Shown: positions 38,079 through 46,006 of the stretch, piece after piece | Layout: each line of letters begins with the position of its first letter | Position numbering within the stretch: the stretch's first letter is position 1 | Source: JBDIVL01 sp039794405 | Lineage (GTDB): Bacteria; Planctomycetota; Brocadiia; Brocadiales; Brocadiaceae | DNA: 64,000 bases | Reading direction: 5' to 3' | Assembly: GCA_039794405.1 (NCBI GenBank) | Contig: JBDIVL010000024.1 | Location: forward strand, 5,665 to 69,664 | Notes under the pieces: model-generated | What the model was told of the DNA's origin: nothing | Databases searched by the model: none | The model's input: only the letters and a program-made list of their open reading frames with translations | Made by a program: the position numbers and the translations under genes

Positions 38079-38109
38079 GACACAGAAGTGTCTCACGGAA
38101 CATTTCCGT
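38079..38109. repeat. Two tandem perfect hairpins upstream of thiD
   Basis: GACAC-AGAA-GTGTC (38079-38092) and ACGGAA-CAT-TTCCGT (38095-38109) are separated by two bases. They could form in the transcript leading to thiD or be the end of a lost mobile element. Confidence 0.7.
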
Positions 38110-38289
38110 CTCAATTTCTTGTATTCCATAAATTATGGGGGATTATCATATCTTGAGAGTTTTCTATCGTAATAAATCTCATAATTTTGGAAATTATTAG
38201 GTAAAATAAGAATTATTTTGAAATTGGAATTCTGGAAGAAAAGAAACGCAGATACCGTAATGGACACATTAATCGGAAAAAGAGAGTAC

Positions 38290-39123
38290 ATGAAGAAACA
38301 AGGGTCTTCTTTATACAAAGTCCTTACCATCGCCGGCTCCGATACTGGGGGAGGGGCAGGGATACAGGCGGATATAAAGACTATTACATCCTTAGGCGGG
38401 TATGCAACAACGGTCATCACTGCACTAACCGCTCAAAACACCCTTGGAGTTCACTCTGTCTTTGAAATACCGGCATCCTTTGTCGGTCAGCAAATAGACG
38501 CCGTCATGACAGATATCGGTGCCGGCGCCATTAAAACAGGAATGCTCGTGAACAAGGATATTACAGAAGTCGTCTGCTTGAAAATAAAAGAGCATACCGT
38601 CCAATACGTTGTTGTAGATCCTGTCATGCTGTCAAAAAATGGAAAAAGATTACTATCAACCGATGCCATCCATGCCCTTACTTCCCAATTATTTCCGCTT
38701 TCCTTTCTCATCACGCCAAATATCCCGGAGGCGGAATATATTTCTGGTATGAAGATACAGGATATATCCCAGGCGAAAGAAGCCGCCCGGTTTCTCCATC
38801 AAATGGGCCCGCCACATGTATTGATAAAAGGCGGCCATGCAGGAAGATCGTGGAATGAGCAGACAAAAAACAAGGTAATAGATATTTTATACGATGGAAA
38901 GTCATTTGAGTATATAGAGGACGAACATATACCAACAAAAAATACCCATGGTACAGGATGCACATACGCATCGGCAATAGCCACGTATTTAGCAAAGGGT
39001 AACGGTCTGCAGGATGCCGTCCTTCAGGCAAAGAGATTCGTTACCGAATCAATCAAAAGATCATTTAACCCAGGCAAAGGATATGGAACTCTAGACCAGT
39101 TTAGGGCATCACAATTCCCTTGA
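38290..39123 (+). CDS. thiD: Hydroxymethylpyrimidine/phosphomethylpyrimidine kinase
   Basis: Phosphorylates HMP and HMP-P in thiamine synthesis. From the preferred ATG at 38290 it has 277 residues; the frame extends to a TTG at 38218, and an ATG at 38260 is also possible. Landmarks: TIAGSDTGGGAGIQADIKT at the N-terminus, LIKGGHAG and the anion-hole NTHGTGCTYASAIA. It stands alone; no other thi gene is in the window. Confidence 0.94.
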   Translation: MKKQGSSLYKVLTIAGSDTGGGAGIQADIKTITSLGGYATTVITALTAQNTLGVHSVFEIPASFVGQQIDAVMTDIGAGAIKTGMLVNKDITEVVCLKIKEHTVQYVVVDPVMLSKNGKRLLSTDAIHALTSQLFPLSFLITPNIPEAEYISGMKIQDISQAKEAARFLHQMGPPHVLIKGGHAGRSWNEQTKNKVIDILYDGKSFEYIEDEHIPTKNTHGTGCTYASAIATYLAKGNGLQDAVLQAKRFVTESIKRSFNPGKGYGTLDQFRASQFP

Positions 39124-39294
39124 ATTACACCTCTTCGGTTGTTATAATTTGCATTTTAGTACTGCTTTATAGATTAACATCGCTAAATTTTCGAAAAGTG
39201 CTTTATGAAAACGTTTACCTCAGCGTCCCTGCAATAATCTATTTTATCGGGATATTCCGCACCAGGCACTTGTTTTGTATTGAGGATGTACTGT

Positions 39295-39930
39295 ATGCAA
39301 CAAGTCGCTGCGTTAGAATCGAGTGTATTAGTATTAAATAAATTTTTCATGGCCCTTCATGTTATTTCAGCCAGAAGGGCATTTGCATTATTATGCAAGG
39401 AAGCCGCCGAGGTAATTTCCGTCGATGACGGGAAATTCAATTCCTACAATTTCGAGAATTGGAAAGATGTTTCCCTTTATAAGGTCAAATCAGGTTTTTC
39501 TGAGGAAGATAAATCAAATTGGATCAAAACGGTCTCTTTTGAGATTGAAGTGCCGAAGATTATCCGTCTTTTGTTCTATGAGAGGCTTCCCCGGTCCAAC
39601 GTAAAATTTAATAGGCGGAATATTTTCGCCCGGGATGAAAACAGGTGTCAATACTGCGGCCAAAAATTTCCGACATCCGAGCTGAGCCTGGACCATATTA
39701 TACCAAAGGCATATAGTGGAAAAACTACCTGGACAAACATCGTATGCGCCTGTACAGAATGCAATAAACAGAAAGGCGGAAGGACTCCGGAAGAAGCGGG
39801 AATGAAGTTAAAACGGAAGCCGATAAAACCAAGACATAGCCCGATTTTAAGCTTAAAACTTCGCTCAGATAAATATCAATCATGGAAGCAATTTTTAGAC
39901 GAGGCATATTGGTCTATCCCGTTAAAATAA
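39295..39930 (+). CDS. HNH endonuclease domain protein
   Basis: 211 residues from the ATG at 39295. The C-terminal half holds a Cys4-type HNH domain: CQYCGQKFPTSELSLDHIIP with the DH of the active site, then TNIVCACTECNKQKGG with the second Cys pair and Asn. The N-terminal half (ALHVISARRAFALLCKEAAE) is the part usually found in short stand-alone HNH proteins of environmental bacteria. Such genes can be homing-type nucleases or repair-associated; there is no adjacent intron, intein or defence partner to decide. Confidence 0.88.
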   Translation: MQQVAALESSVLVLNKFFMALHVISARRAFALLCKEAAEVISVDDGKFNSYNFENWKDVSLYKVKSGFSEEDKSNWIKTVSFEIEVPKIIRLLFYERLPRSNVKFNRRNIFARDENRCQYCGQKFPTSELSLDHIIPKAYSGKTTWTNIVCACTECNKQKGGRTPEEAGMKLKRKPIKPRHSPILSLKLRSDKYQSWKQFLDEAYWSIPLK

Positions 39931-40350
39931 AACCCATCCATGCTTAAATTAGACCTCCGGTGGCTTTGTTTGTAACCACAGTAGGGGATAAACATTTGCT
40001 GATATGAGCTTGAGCAGTCCTTATATTCTCGACAACAAATGTTTATCCCCTACAACAAAACACTGAGATTCGCATATATTTTAATTAGATCTTTGATAGC
40101 GATTTTTAAAGTGCTCCTCTAAAAAGAGGGGCCGAGGTGTGTAAAGCTGTTACATTTTATAAGGTAGTAGTTAGGGGATAGTGGATGAAAAACACTCCTA
40201 TCAACTATTCATTAACTACTATTCACTATCTATTATTTCTTTTACACACCCCTTTATCTTCTCTTTCTAGAGGAGAAACCATATTTGAAATTCCTAACCC
40301 GAACGAGTTGGAAGTGTAAAACCTGTTCCTGACAGGCTCAGGAATTATTT
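39931..40350. repeat. Composite repeat region between HNH gene and lpxK
   Basis: No gene. It contains the 73-base element at 39981-40053 and then a larger imperfect palindrome: GCTCCTCTAAAAAGAGG and GGTGTGTAAA near 40110-40146 pair with TTTACACACC and CTAGAGGAGAA near 40240-40276. It ends with CCTAACCCGAACGAGTTGG near 40301, a word also found near 62629 and, altered, near 58402. Confidence 0.65.
39981..40053. repeat. 73-base palindromic element with 18-base perfect arms
   Basis: Arms GTAGGGGATAAACATTTG and its exact complement enclose a 37-base centre. The left flank (AAATTAGACCTCCGGTGG) and right flank (AACAAAACACTGAGATTC) resemble those of the element at 45877, although the stem sequence differs. 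Confidence 0.85.
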
Positions 40351-41445
40351 TTGAAAAATACTACGTTTCGAAAATATTATTTAAAGGTTATAAGAGGTGA
40401 TTGCCAGGACATCTGTTCCAGAGTAGTCCAGAAGATACTTTATCTTCTTTCTCAAATATACGGGTTTATTGTAAAAACTCGTATTTTTTTTTATAAAAAA
40501 GGTATTTTAAAGAGTGCCCATCTCCCCGTCCCCGTGATTAGTGTGGGAAATATTACCATGGGAGGAACGGGTAAAACGCCGGTTGTAGAATATATTTCAC
40601 GATATTTACAGGACAAGGGAAAAAGGGTTGCCATCCTGAGCAGGGGTTACGCTGCTCATATAAGACAAGAGAATGGTTCTCCGGTTAAAAATGCATATAA
40701 CGATGAATACCTCTTGTTCCAGGAAAACATCCCTAATGTTCCAAATCTGCTCGGCAAAGATAGGGTGAAAAGCGGACTGGCAGCCATTGAACATTTTCAG
40801 GCTGAATATTTATTGCTTGACGATGGCTTTCAGTATCTTCGCCTGGCAAGAGATTTAAATATTGCGATCGTCGATGTACTAAATCCATTTGGATACGACC
40901 GGATAATCCCGGGAGGAATGTTGCGAGAGCCTTTGGAAGAACTTAGAAGGGCTGATTTGATTATGCTGACACATGTAGATCAGTGCAGCATTGACAGAGT
41001 CAATTTCATAAGAAACCGTATACAGAAGATTTCAGAACACACCCCCTTCGTAGAAACAGTTCATAAACCTGTTTGTTTAGAATCGGCAAAGGATTCTGCC
41101 GTACTAAATATTAATTGTTTACGAGGGAAAAGGGTTTTTGCGTTTTGTGCTATTGGTAATCCTGCATCGTTCAGGAAAAGCATTGAAGGATTAGGGACAA
41201 CAATCGTCAATTTGCGTATATTTCCAGATCACCACCTGTATACTGTTCCCGAACTGAGGGCATTGAATAAAGAAGCACACCATGTTGCACCGGATGCTAT
41301 TATCATTACCCAGAAAGACAGGGTGAAAATAAGAAACAACATCGACATATGGGATTTCCCATTATGGACATTAAAGGTTGAAATTCGTATCGTAAAAGGT
41401 TGTGAGATTTTTGAGAATAAAATAAATACCATTTTACAACAATAA
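40351..41445 (+). CDS. lpxK: Tetraacyldisaccharide 4'-kinase (lipid A synthesis)
   Basis: Phosphorylates the 4' position of the lipid A precursor at the inner membrane; its presence implies a lipopolysaccharide-type outer membrane. 364 residues starting at a TTG (40351), the only in-frame start that keeps the N-terminal membrane-associated helix. The P-loop is NITMGGTGKTP; DDGFQYLRLARD is the conserved catalytic-region motif and the late FPDHHLY segment is typical. The region just upstream is repeat-derived. A ferredoxin gene follows 12 bases after the stop. Confidence 0.93.
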   Translation: MKNTTFRKYYLKVIRGDCQDICSRVVQKILYLLSQIYGFIVKTRIFFYKKGILKSAHLPVPVISVGNITMGGTGKTPVVEYISRYLQDKGKRVAILSRGYAAHIRQENGSPVKNAYNDEYLLFQENIPNVPNLLGKDRVKSGLAAIEHFQAEYLLLDDGFQYLRLARDLNIAIVDVLNPFGYDRIIPGGMLREPLEELRRADLIMLTHVDQCSIDRVNFIRNRIQKISEHTPFVETVHKPVCLESAKDSAVLNINCLRGKRVFAFCAIGNPASFRKSIEGLGTTIVNLRIFPDHHLYTVPELRALNKEAHHVAPDAIIITQKDRVKIRNNIDIWDFPLWTLKVEIRIVKGCEIFENKINTILQQ

Positions 41446-41457
41446 GGAGAAAACAAA

Positions 41458-41628
41458 ATGGCTCATAAGATTATCGATGAATGTATAAATTGTGGGGCAT
41501 GTGAAAGTGAGTGCCCTGTAAATGCCATATCTGAATCAGGCGATAAGAGGATAATCAATGCGGACCTCTGTACCGATTGTGGCAGTTGCGTAGATGTGTG
41601 CCCTGTCGAGGCAATTCTTGCTCCATAA
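41458..41628 (+). CDS. Two-[4Fe-4S] ferredoxin, 56 residues
   Basis: A small electron carrier of the clostridial type. Two complete cluster motifs: C9-x2-C12-x2-C15-x3-C19-P and C38-x2-C41-x2-C44-x3-C48-P. The AAGGAG site lies eight bases before the ATG. It is sandwiched between lpxK and the DHS-like gene with short gaps on both sides, so it is likely co-transcribed. It may serve the nearby radical-SAM or iron-sulfur proteins, but no specific partner is shown. Confidence 0.95.
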   Translation: MAHKIIDECINCGACESECPVNAISESGDKRIINADLCTDCGSCVDVCPVEAILAP

Positions 41629-41655
41629 ACTTCAAAGAAGAGACCAGGCTGGTAA

Positions 41656-42621
41656 ATGAGCATGAGTAACGAAACGAATCCTTTTAATCCTCTGGATCTC
41701 CATAGGATTAAAACGTATTCAATAAAGGAGCGAAAGAATCTTTCTAACATTAACCTGTTTGCCAAGCCGGTCTTACCCTCAGACGGAATACATGCCTTTT
41801 TTGAGTCATTACCGGAAATACTTGCTTCAGCAAATTTACGAAAGGTAATTGATGCGATAGTTCAGGCACATAAAAAGAATTGCCCTGTAGTAATGGCCCT
41901 TGGCGCACACGTCATAAAATGCGGCTTGTCACCGTTGATTATAGACCTGATGAAGCGTCATATAATAACGGCACTCGCTATGAATGGTGCTGCCGCTATC
42001 CACGATTACGAGATATCACTTATCGGGGCCACTTCCGAAGACGTCGCTGCAAGCTTAAAGGACGGTAGCTTTGGCATGGCAAAGGAAACCGCCGCAGTAT
42101 TCCAAGTCGCATCCTCCAGAGGAACACATGAGAATATTGGTCTTGGACGTGCATTAGGGGATAAAATCATTGAAGAAAAAAACCAGTATAATGATCTCTG
42201 TTTACTAGCCTGGGCTGCAAAATTGAATATCCCGGTTACCGTTCATGTTGCACTGGGAACAGATACAATCCATATGCATCCCAATATTTCCGGAAAAGAT
42301 TTGGGAGAATCCAGCCACATCGATTTCAAAATTCTTGCCTCTGTAGTTTCAACACTCGAAGGCGGAGTCTGGATTAATGCAGGCTCTGCCGTTATCATGC
42401 CGGAGGTTTTTCTGAAAGCCATCTGCATCGCAAGGAATGTAGGACACAAAGTAGATAATTTCATGACGGTAAACTTTGATATGATTCAGCACTATAGGCC
42501 GCAGACAAATGTTTTGAAAAGACCTACCCGGCATGGGTATGCAATTACCGGCCACCATGAGATTATGTTACCCTTGCTGAGAATGGGTATCCTCTCGAAA
42601 CTTGGTATAGGAGATGAATAG
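41656..42621 (+). CDS. Conserved protein, possibly deoxyhypusine-synthase-like fold
   Basis: 321 residues, not firmly recognised. The middle (VVMALGAHVIKCGLSPLIIDLMKRHIIT, read in parts, then ALAMNGAAAIHDYEISLIG) recalls the NAD-binding core of deoxyhypusine/homospermidine synthases, in which a small-molecule or protein lysine is alkylated, but the catalytic Lys context is not evident. Several histidines near HVALGTDTIHMHPNISG could bind a metal. It overlaps the following endonuclease III-like gene by eight bases. Eukaryotic-type eIF5A modification is not expected here, so a polyamine-related or unknown role is more likely. Confidence 0.6.
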   Translation: MSMSNETNPFNPLDLHRIKTYSIKERKNLSNINLFAKPVLPSDGIHAFFESLPEILASANLRKVIDAIVQAHKKNCPVVMALGAHVIKCGLSPLIIDLMKRHIITALAMNGAAAIHDYEISLIGATSEDVAASLKDGSFGMAKETAAVFQVASSRGTHENIGLGRALGDKIIEEKNQYNDLCLLAWAAKLNIPVTVHVALGTDTIHMHPNISGKDLGESSHIDFKILASVVSTLEGGVWINAGSAVIMPEVFLKAICIARNVGHKVDNFMTVNFDMIQHYRPQTNVLKRPTRHGYAITGHHEIMLPLLRMGILSKLGIGDE

Positions 42622-43258
42622 AAACAAAATTCTCTTACAAATATACCAAAAGATGTTTGATACCTTGGGTCCGCAACAATGGTGGCCAGGAGAAACCCCT
42701 TTCGAAATCGTCATCGGTGCTATATTAACACAGAACACCAACTGGTCTAATGTTGAAAAGGCTATAAAAAATCTTAAGACTGCCGGAAAACTTTCCCCGG
42801 AAGAGATATATGGATTAGGTATAACGGATTTAGCACAGCTTATTCGTCCTTCTGGTTTTTTTAATATCAAAGCAAGGCGGATCAAGACATTTATCGACTG
42901 GTTATTTTCAAAATACGGGGGCAAGCTCCATGAAATGTTTGCACAAGATTTACAAACACTTCGAAATGAATTGCTTGCGGTAAAAGGGATTGGGCCAGAA
43001 ACAGCAGACTCTATATTACTCTATGCTGGAAATTTTCCTACATTTGTTGTAGATGCTTATACCTATAGGATTTTATCCCGGCATGGATTTATTCCCGAAG
43101 AGACTACGTACGATGAAATGAAGGCCTTCTTTGAGGAAAATCTACCGAGAGATGTAAAATTATTTAACGAATATCATGCCCTCTTAGTAAACATAGGAAA
43201 GATGTTTTGCAGGCCAAAAAAATTCTGTGAACAATGTCCTTTAAGGGATTTCCTATAA
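42614..43258 (+). CDS. Endonuclease III-related DNA glycosylase
   Basis: 214-residue HhH-GPD superfamily protein for base-excision repair. The helix-hairpin-helix is AVKGIGPETADSILLYAG and the catalytic Asp is D147 in VVDAYTYR. At the position of the catalytic Lys of bifunctional endonuclease III there is E129, which suggests a glycosylase without lyase activity, as in MagIII-like enzymes. The C-terminal cluster region has three Cys (CRPKKFCEQC) and ends in PLRDFL, without the usual fourth Cys. It overlaps the DHS-like gene. Confidence 0.88.
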   Translation: MNRNKILLQIYQKMFDTLGPQQWWPGETPFEIVIGAILTQNTNWSNVEKAIKNLKTAGKLSPEEIYGLGITDLAQLIRPSGFFNIKARRIKTFIDWLFSKYGGKLHEMFAQDLQTLRNELLAVKGIGPETADSILLYAGNFPTFVVDAYTYRILSRHGFIPEETTYDEMKAFFEENLPRDVKLFNEYHALLVNIGKMFCRPKKFCEQCPLRDFL

Positions 43259-43447
43259 CCGTTCATAATATTACTGTATAAAACTTCTTTCCTGTTAAAG
43301 TTTTTTAAATCAACCATGGGCGAACACGACAAAATATTACCTTGTATATCGGGTGAAACGAAGTGCACCCAACTAATTTCATAGTACGGCAAAGCTGCAA
43401 CCAAACGAAAAGTTGTAACTGGTAAAGTTATTCGGAGCAAACAAAAA
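43259..43447. repeat. Gap before pyrC with dispersed repeat words
   Basis: GACAAAATATTACCTTG near 43328 and CAAAGCTGCAACCAAACG near 43389 occur in the same order as similar words near 53516-53573 (GACAAAATATTACCCTG ... CAAAGCTG). It is a second dispersed repeat type, distinct from the GTAGGG elements. Confidence 0.5.
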
Positions 43448-44734
43448 ATGATAAGCAATGAAGTATTAATAAAAGGCGGGCACGTTGTAGATCCTGCAAC
43501 AGGACTTGATGGTCAGGCAGATATCTTCATCAAAGATGGCAAGATCAGAACAATTTCAAAAGGTATCACGGCAAATAGCAATACGAAAGTCATCGACGCA
43601 ACTCACAAACATATAATTCCAGGATTAATTGACTGTCATGTTCATCTTCGGGAACCAGGTTTGGAATACAAAGAAACGATAGAAACAGGCTCCCGGGCTG
43701 CAGCAAAGGGAGGTTACACAACTCTCATATGCGAACCGAACACCATTCCCCCCATCGATTCACTGGAAATGGTAGAATCCTTAATGGAAAGGGTTTGCCG
43801 GAAAAGTATCGTAAACATCTACACAAAGGCATGCATTACAAAGGGATTACTGGGAGAAGAGCTAACTGATATTGATAAGTTGTCAACAGATGTACGGGTG
43901 CGGGCATTGTCGGACGACGGGAACCCGGTATTTTATGAGACATTGATAAGAAAAGCTTGCGAGCTGGCAGCACGAAACAATATGGTTATAAGCCCCCATT
44001 GCGAGGATTCTCAAATCTCTTTAGACAAGGCAATGGGAAATGCAAACGTGGCGAACTTTCCCGGGAAACCATTTTGTCATGAAACAAACTTTATCATCCG
44101 TGAAATAGCCTGTACCGAACAGGCTAGGGGATCTCTGCATATATCTCACGTGAGTTTGAAAAGTTCTCTAGAAGTTATTCAACAGGCAAAACAAAGGAGT
44201 CTGGCGAAAATAACCTGCGAGGTTACTCCCCATCATTTATTATTGGATGAAGACTACAAAAATATAAATGGAAGCATACCCAAAACAAACCCACCTTTAC
44301 GTTCCCACGAAGATGTTAAAGCACTCCAGAATGGGTTATCGAATAATGTCGTCGATGTTATCGCTACAGACCATGCCCCGCACACCGATAGAGATATAAA
44401 AAACGGCGCATCAGGTATTGTGGGACTTGAAACCGCTCTTGGTGCCATTCTTACAAAACTTGTCCATCCCGGTATCCTCACCCTGAAAGACGTTGTCCAA
44501 AAAATGTCCACAAACCCTGCAAGAATCTTTAAGATTCATGGCGGCAGTTTAGCACCGGGAATGCCGGCAGATATTGCTATTATCGATATGAACAGGGAAT
44601 GGACCGTTGAAGTTGAAAAATTTGAATCTAAAGCCAGAAATTGCCCGTTCCATGGCTGGAGACTTCTCGGACAGGTTGTAACAACCATGGTTGGCGGAAA
44701 GATCATTGTTGATAATTGCCAGGTCATATGTTAA
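43448..44734 (+). CDS. pyrC: Dihydroorotase
   Basis: Cyclises carbamoyl aspartate to dihydroorotate in pyrimidine synthesis. 428 residues of the class I amidohydrolase type: metal-binding DCHVHLREPGLEYKET, the Asp/Lys region SDDGNPVF, HCEDSQIS, HISHVS and the last ligand in ATDHAPHT. All key residues are present, so this is an active-type enzyme, not a PyrC-like pseudoenzyme. The stop overlaps the ATG of the next gene, indicating coupling. Confidence 0.95.
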   Translation: MISNEVLIKGGHVVDPATGLDGQADIFIKDGKIRTISKGITANSNTKVIDATHKHIIPGLIDCHVHLREPGLEYKETIETGSRAAAKGGYTTLICEPNTIPPIDSLEMVESLMERVCRKSIVNIYTKACITKGLLGEELTDIDKLSTDVRVRALSDDGNPVFYETLIRKACELAARNNMVISPHCEDSQISLDKAMGNANVANFPGKPFCHETNFIIREIACTEQARGSLHISHVSLKSSLEVIQQAKQRSLAKITCEVTPHHLLLDEDYKNINGSIPKTNPPLRSHEDVKALQNGLSNNVVDVIATDHAPHTDRDIKNGASGIVGLETALGAILTKLVHPGILTLKDVVQKMSTNPARIFKIHGGSLAPGMPADIAIIDMNREWTVEVEKFESKARNCPFHGWRLLGQVVTTMVGGKIIVDNCQVIC

Positions 44735-45402
44735 TCGTTATTGATGGCTACAATTTTATATTTACCGTACCGGAACTGGAAAAACACGTAGGGATAAACC
44801 GTATCGAATCCGTGCGGGACCACGTGATTTCCCTGCTCTCGAAATATAAGGGAAAGAAACATTACGATGTACTTGTAGTATTTGATGGTAACCGTACCGA
44901 AGTTGTTACACCAAAGGAACAGACATATTCTGGCATTACAGTAATTTACTCAAAACCAGGTATCGACGCCGACACCGAAATAAAAAAAATTACCAGCCTG
45001 TGCCAAAATCCCAGAGATGTTTGCATTGTAACATACGATAATGACATAAAAAGACACGTCAAAAAATGTGGTTGCCAGGTTATTGAACCGAAGGTACTAT
45101 ATAAAGAGATACTTGAGGTTCTTAATAAAGATAAAAAAGACAAATCTGATGAGCCCGAATGTAAACGGAGAGGGCCATCGGAAGATGATGCAAAATACTG
45201 GAAGGGTATTTTTAAAAACCTCCCTCATGAAGAACAAAAACCCACGGTAAAAAAAACGGATATACCAAAGATAAAGAAAAAGAATAAACAACGCCATACG
45301 ATTGATGAGCCGCTTTCCAAATATCAGGGCCCTTCTGCAGATGAGATTCAATACTGGCTCCGTGTCTTTAAAGGAGTTGGAAATGATACGTCGCAAGATT
45401 AA
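44728..45402 (+). CDS. NYN-domain RNA-binding/nuclease protein (YacP-like)
   Basis: 224 residues from the ATG at 44728, which overlaps the pyrC stop. The N-terminal NYN/PIN-like domain has acidic residues at expected places (LIVIDGYNFIF, VVFDGNRTE, DADTEI, VTYDNDIK). YacP/Rae1 relatives cut mRNA on the ribosome. The C-terminal half is Lys-rich and holds a duplicated motif, GPSEDDAKYWKGIFKNL and GPSADEIQYWLRVFKGV, that I do not recognise from YacP; similar motifs may mediate interactions. It overlaps the VanZ-like gene. Confidence 0.82.
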   Translation: MLIVIDGYNFIFTVPELEKHVGINRIESVRDHVISLLSKYKGKKHYDVLVVFDGNRTEVVTPKEQTYSGITVIYSKPGIDADTEIKKITSLCQNPRDVCIVTYDNDIKRHVKKCGCQVIEPKVLYKEILEVLNKDKKDKSDEPECKRRGPSEDDAKYWKGIFKNLPHEEQKPTVKKTDIPKIKKKNKQRHTIDEPLSKYQGPSADEIQYWLRVFKGVGNDTSQD

Positions 45403-45817
45403 AATACACTGGACTTTTCCATGCATATTAACCGTAGTTTATGCCTATTCGATATTTTTAGCGTCTTCCAGCGATGTTTCTGTACCACTGCCCTATCACA
45501 CTGACAAACTGATTCACTTTGTAGAGTTTGGACTCTTGTGCCTTATGATCTGTTGGTCATTTTCCTTTGCCCCGATTAGAATTAAAAGGATATACAAGAT
45601 CGTCATGGCAATTGGCATTACTTCACTCTATGGTATGTCGGATGAATCTCATCAATTTTTTACACCACACCGGTCAGTAGATGTTTTTGATTGGTTGGCA
45701 GACACAACTGGCGCCATCACGGCAGGTCTCTTATGGTATATCATTGCATGCAAATGGCAAACGAAAGGAAAACTCTCAGCCGCAGACAAAATTTCATCGA
45801 TACCTAAATCGGGCTAG
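45383..45817 (+). CDS. VanZ-like membrane protein
   Basis: 144 residues from the ATG at 45383, which has an AAGGAG site inside the preceding gene; the open frame begins earlier but is out of place. Four predicted membrane helices. VanZ landmarks: DKLIHFVEFGLL, the DESHQFFTPHRSVDVFDWLADTTGA motif (read in parts). VanZ proteins give low-level teicoplanin resistance in one system but most homologues have unknown roles. Overlap implies coupling to pyrC and the NYN protein. Confidence 0.88.
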   Translation: MIRRKIKIHWTFPCILTVVYAYSIFLASSSDVSVPLPYHTDKLIHFVEFGLLCLMICWSFSFAPIRIKRIYKIVMAIGITSLYGMSDESHQFFTPHRSVDVFDWLADTTGAITAGLLWYIIACKWQTKGKLSAADKISSIPKSG

Positions 45818-45876
45818 CCAGCACAATCTTAAGTAATTATAAATTAAGACTTCGGTGACTTTTTTATAACACCTCT

Positions 45877-45967
45877 GTAGGGGCAAACCTTGTGTTCGCC
45901 CTTGCCTGCACGATTCAAAACGTTTCTGTTTATTTCCTATTTGGGCGAATACAAGGTTCGCCCCTAC
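45877..45967. repeat. 91-base GTAGGG element with 25-base arms
   Basis: Left and right arms match over 25 positions with two mismatches, beginning GTAGGGGC and ending in GCCCCTAC. The interior word with CTGCACGATTCAAAACGTTT is the inverse of one inside the element at 51673. The left flank AAATTAAGACTTCGGTGACT and right flank AACATTGAAATTC are shared with sister elements. Confidence 0.88.
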
Positions 45968-46006
45968 AGCAAAACATTGAAATTCCTAAAACTCAAAAAA
46001 TTCTCT

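Larger units (their letters stand above)
37676..38289. other. Long leader region before thiD
   Basis: No credible gene. It carries a perfect hairpin at 37745-37769 and two adjacent perfect hairpins at 38079-38109. I looked for the conserved CTGAGA and ACCTGAT words of a TPP riboswitch and did not find them. Confidence 0.5.

Noticed and set aside
37676..38289. TPP riboswitch before thiD
   Set aside because: The conserved CTGAGA and ACCTGAT words were not found in a TPP-like arrangement.
39120..39341. 73-codon frame after thiD
   Set aside because: Overlaps the thiD stop and the HNH gene start in another frame, and has no ribosome-binding site or motif.
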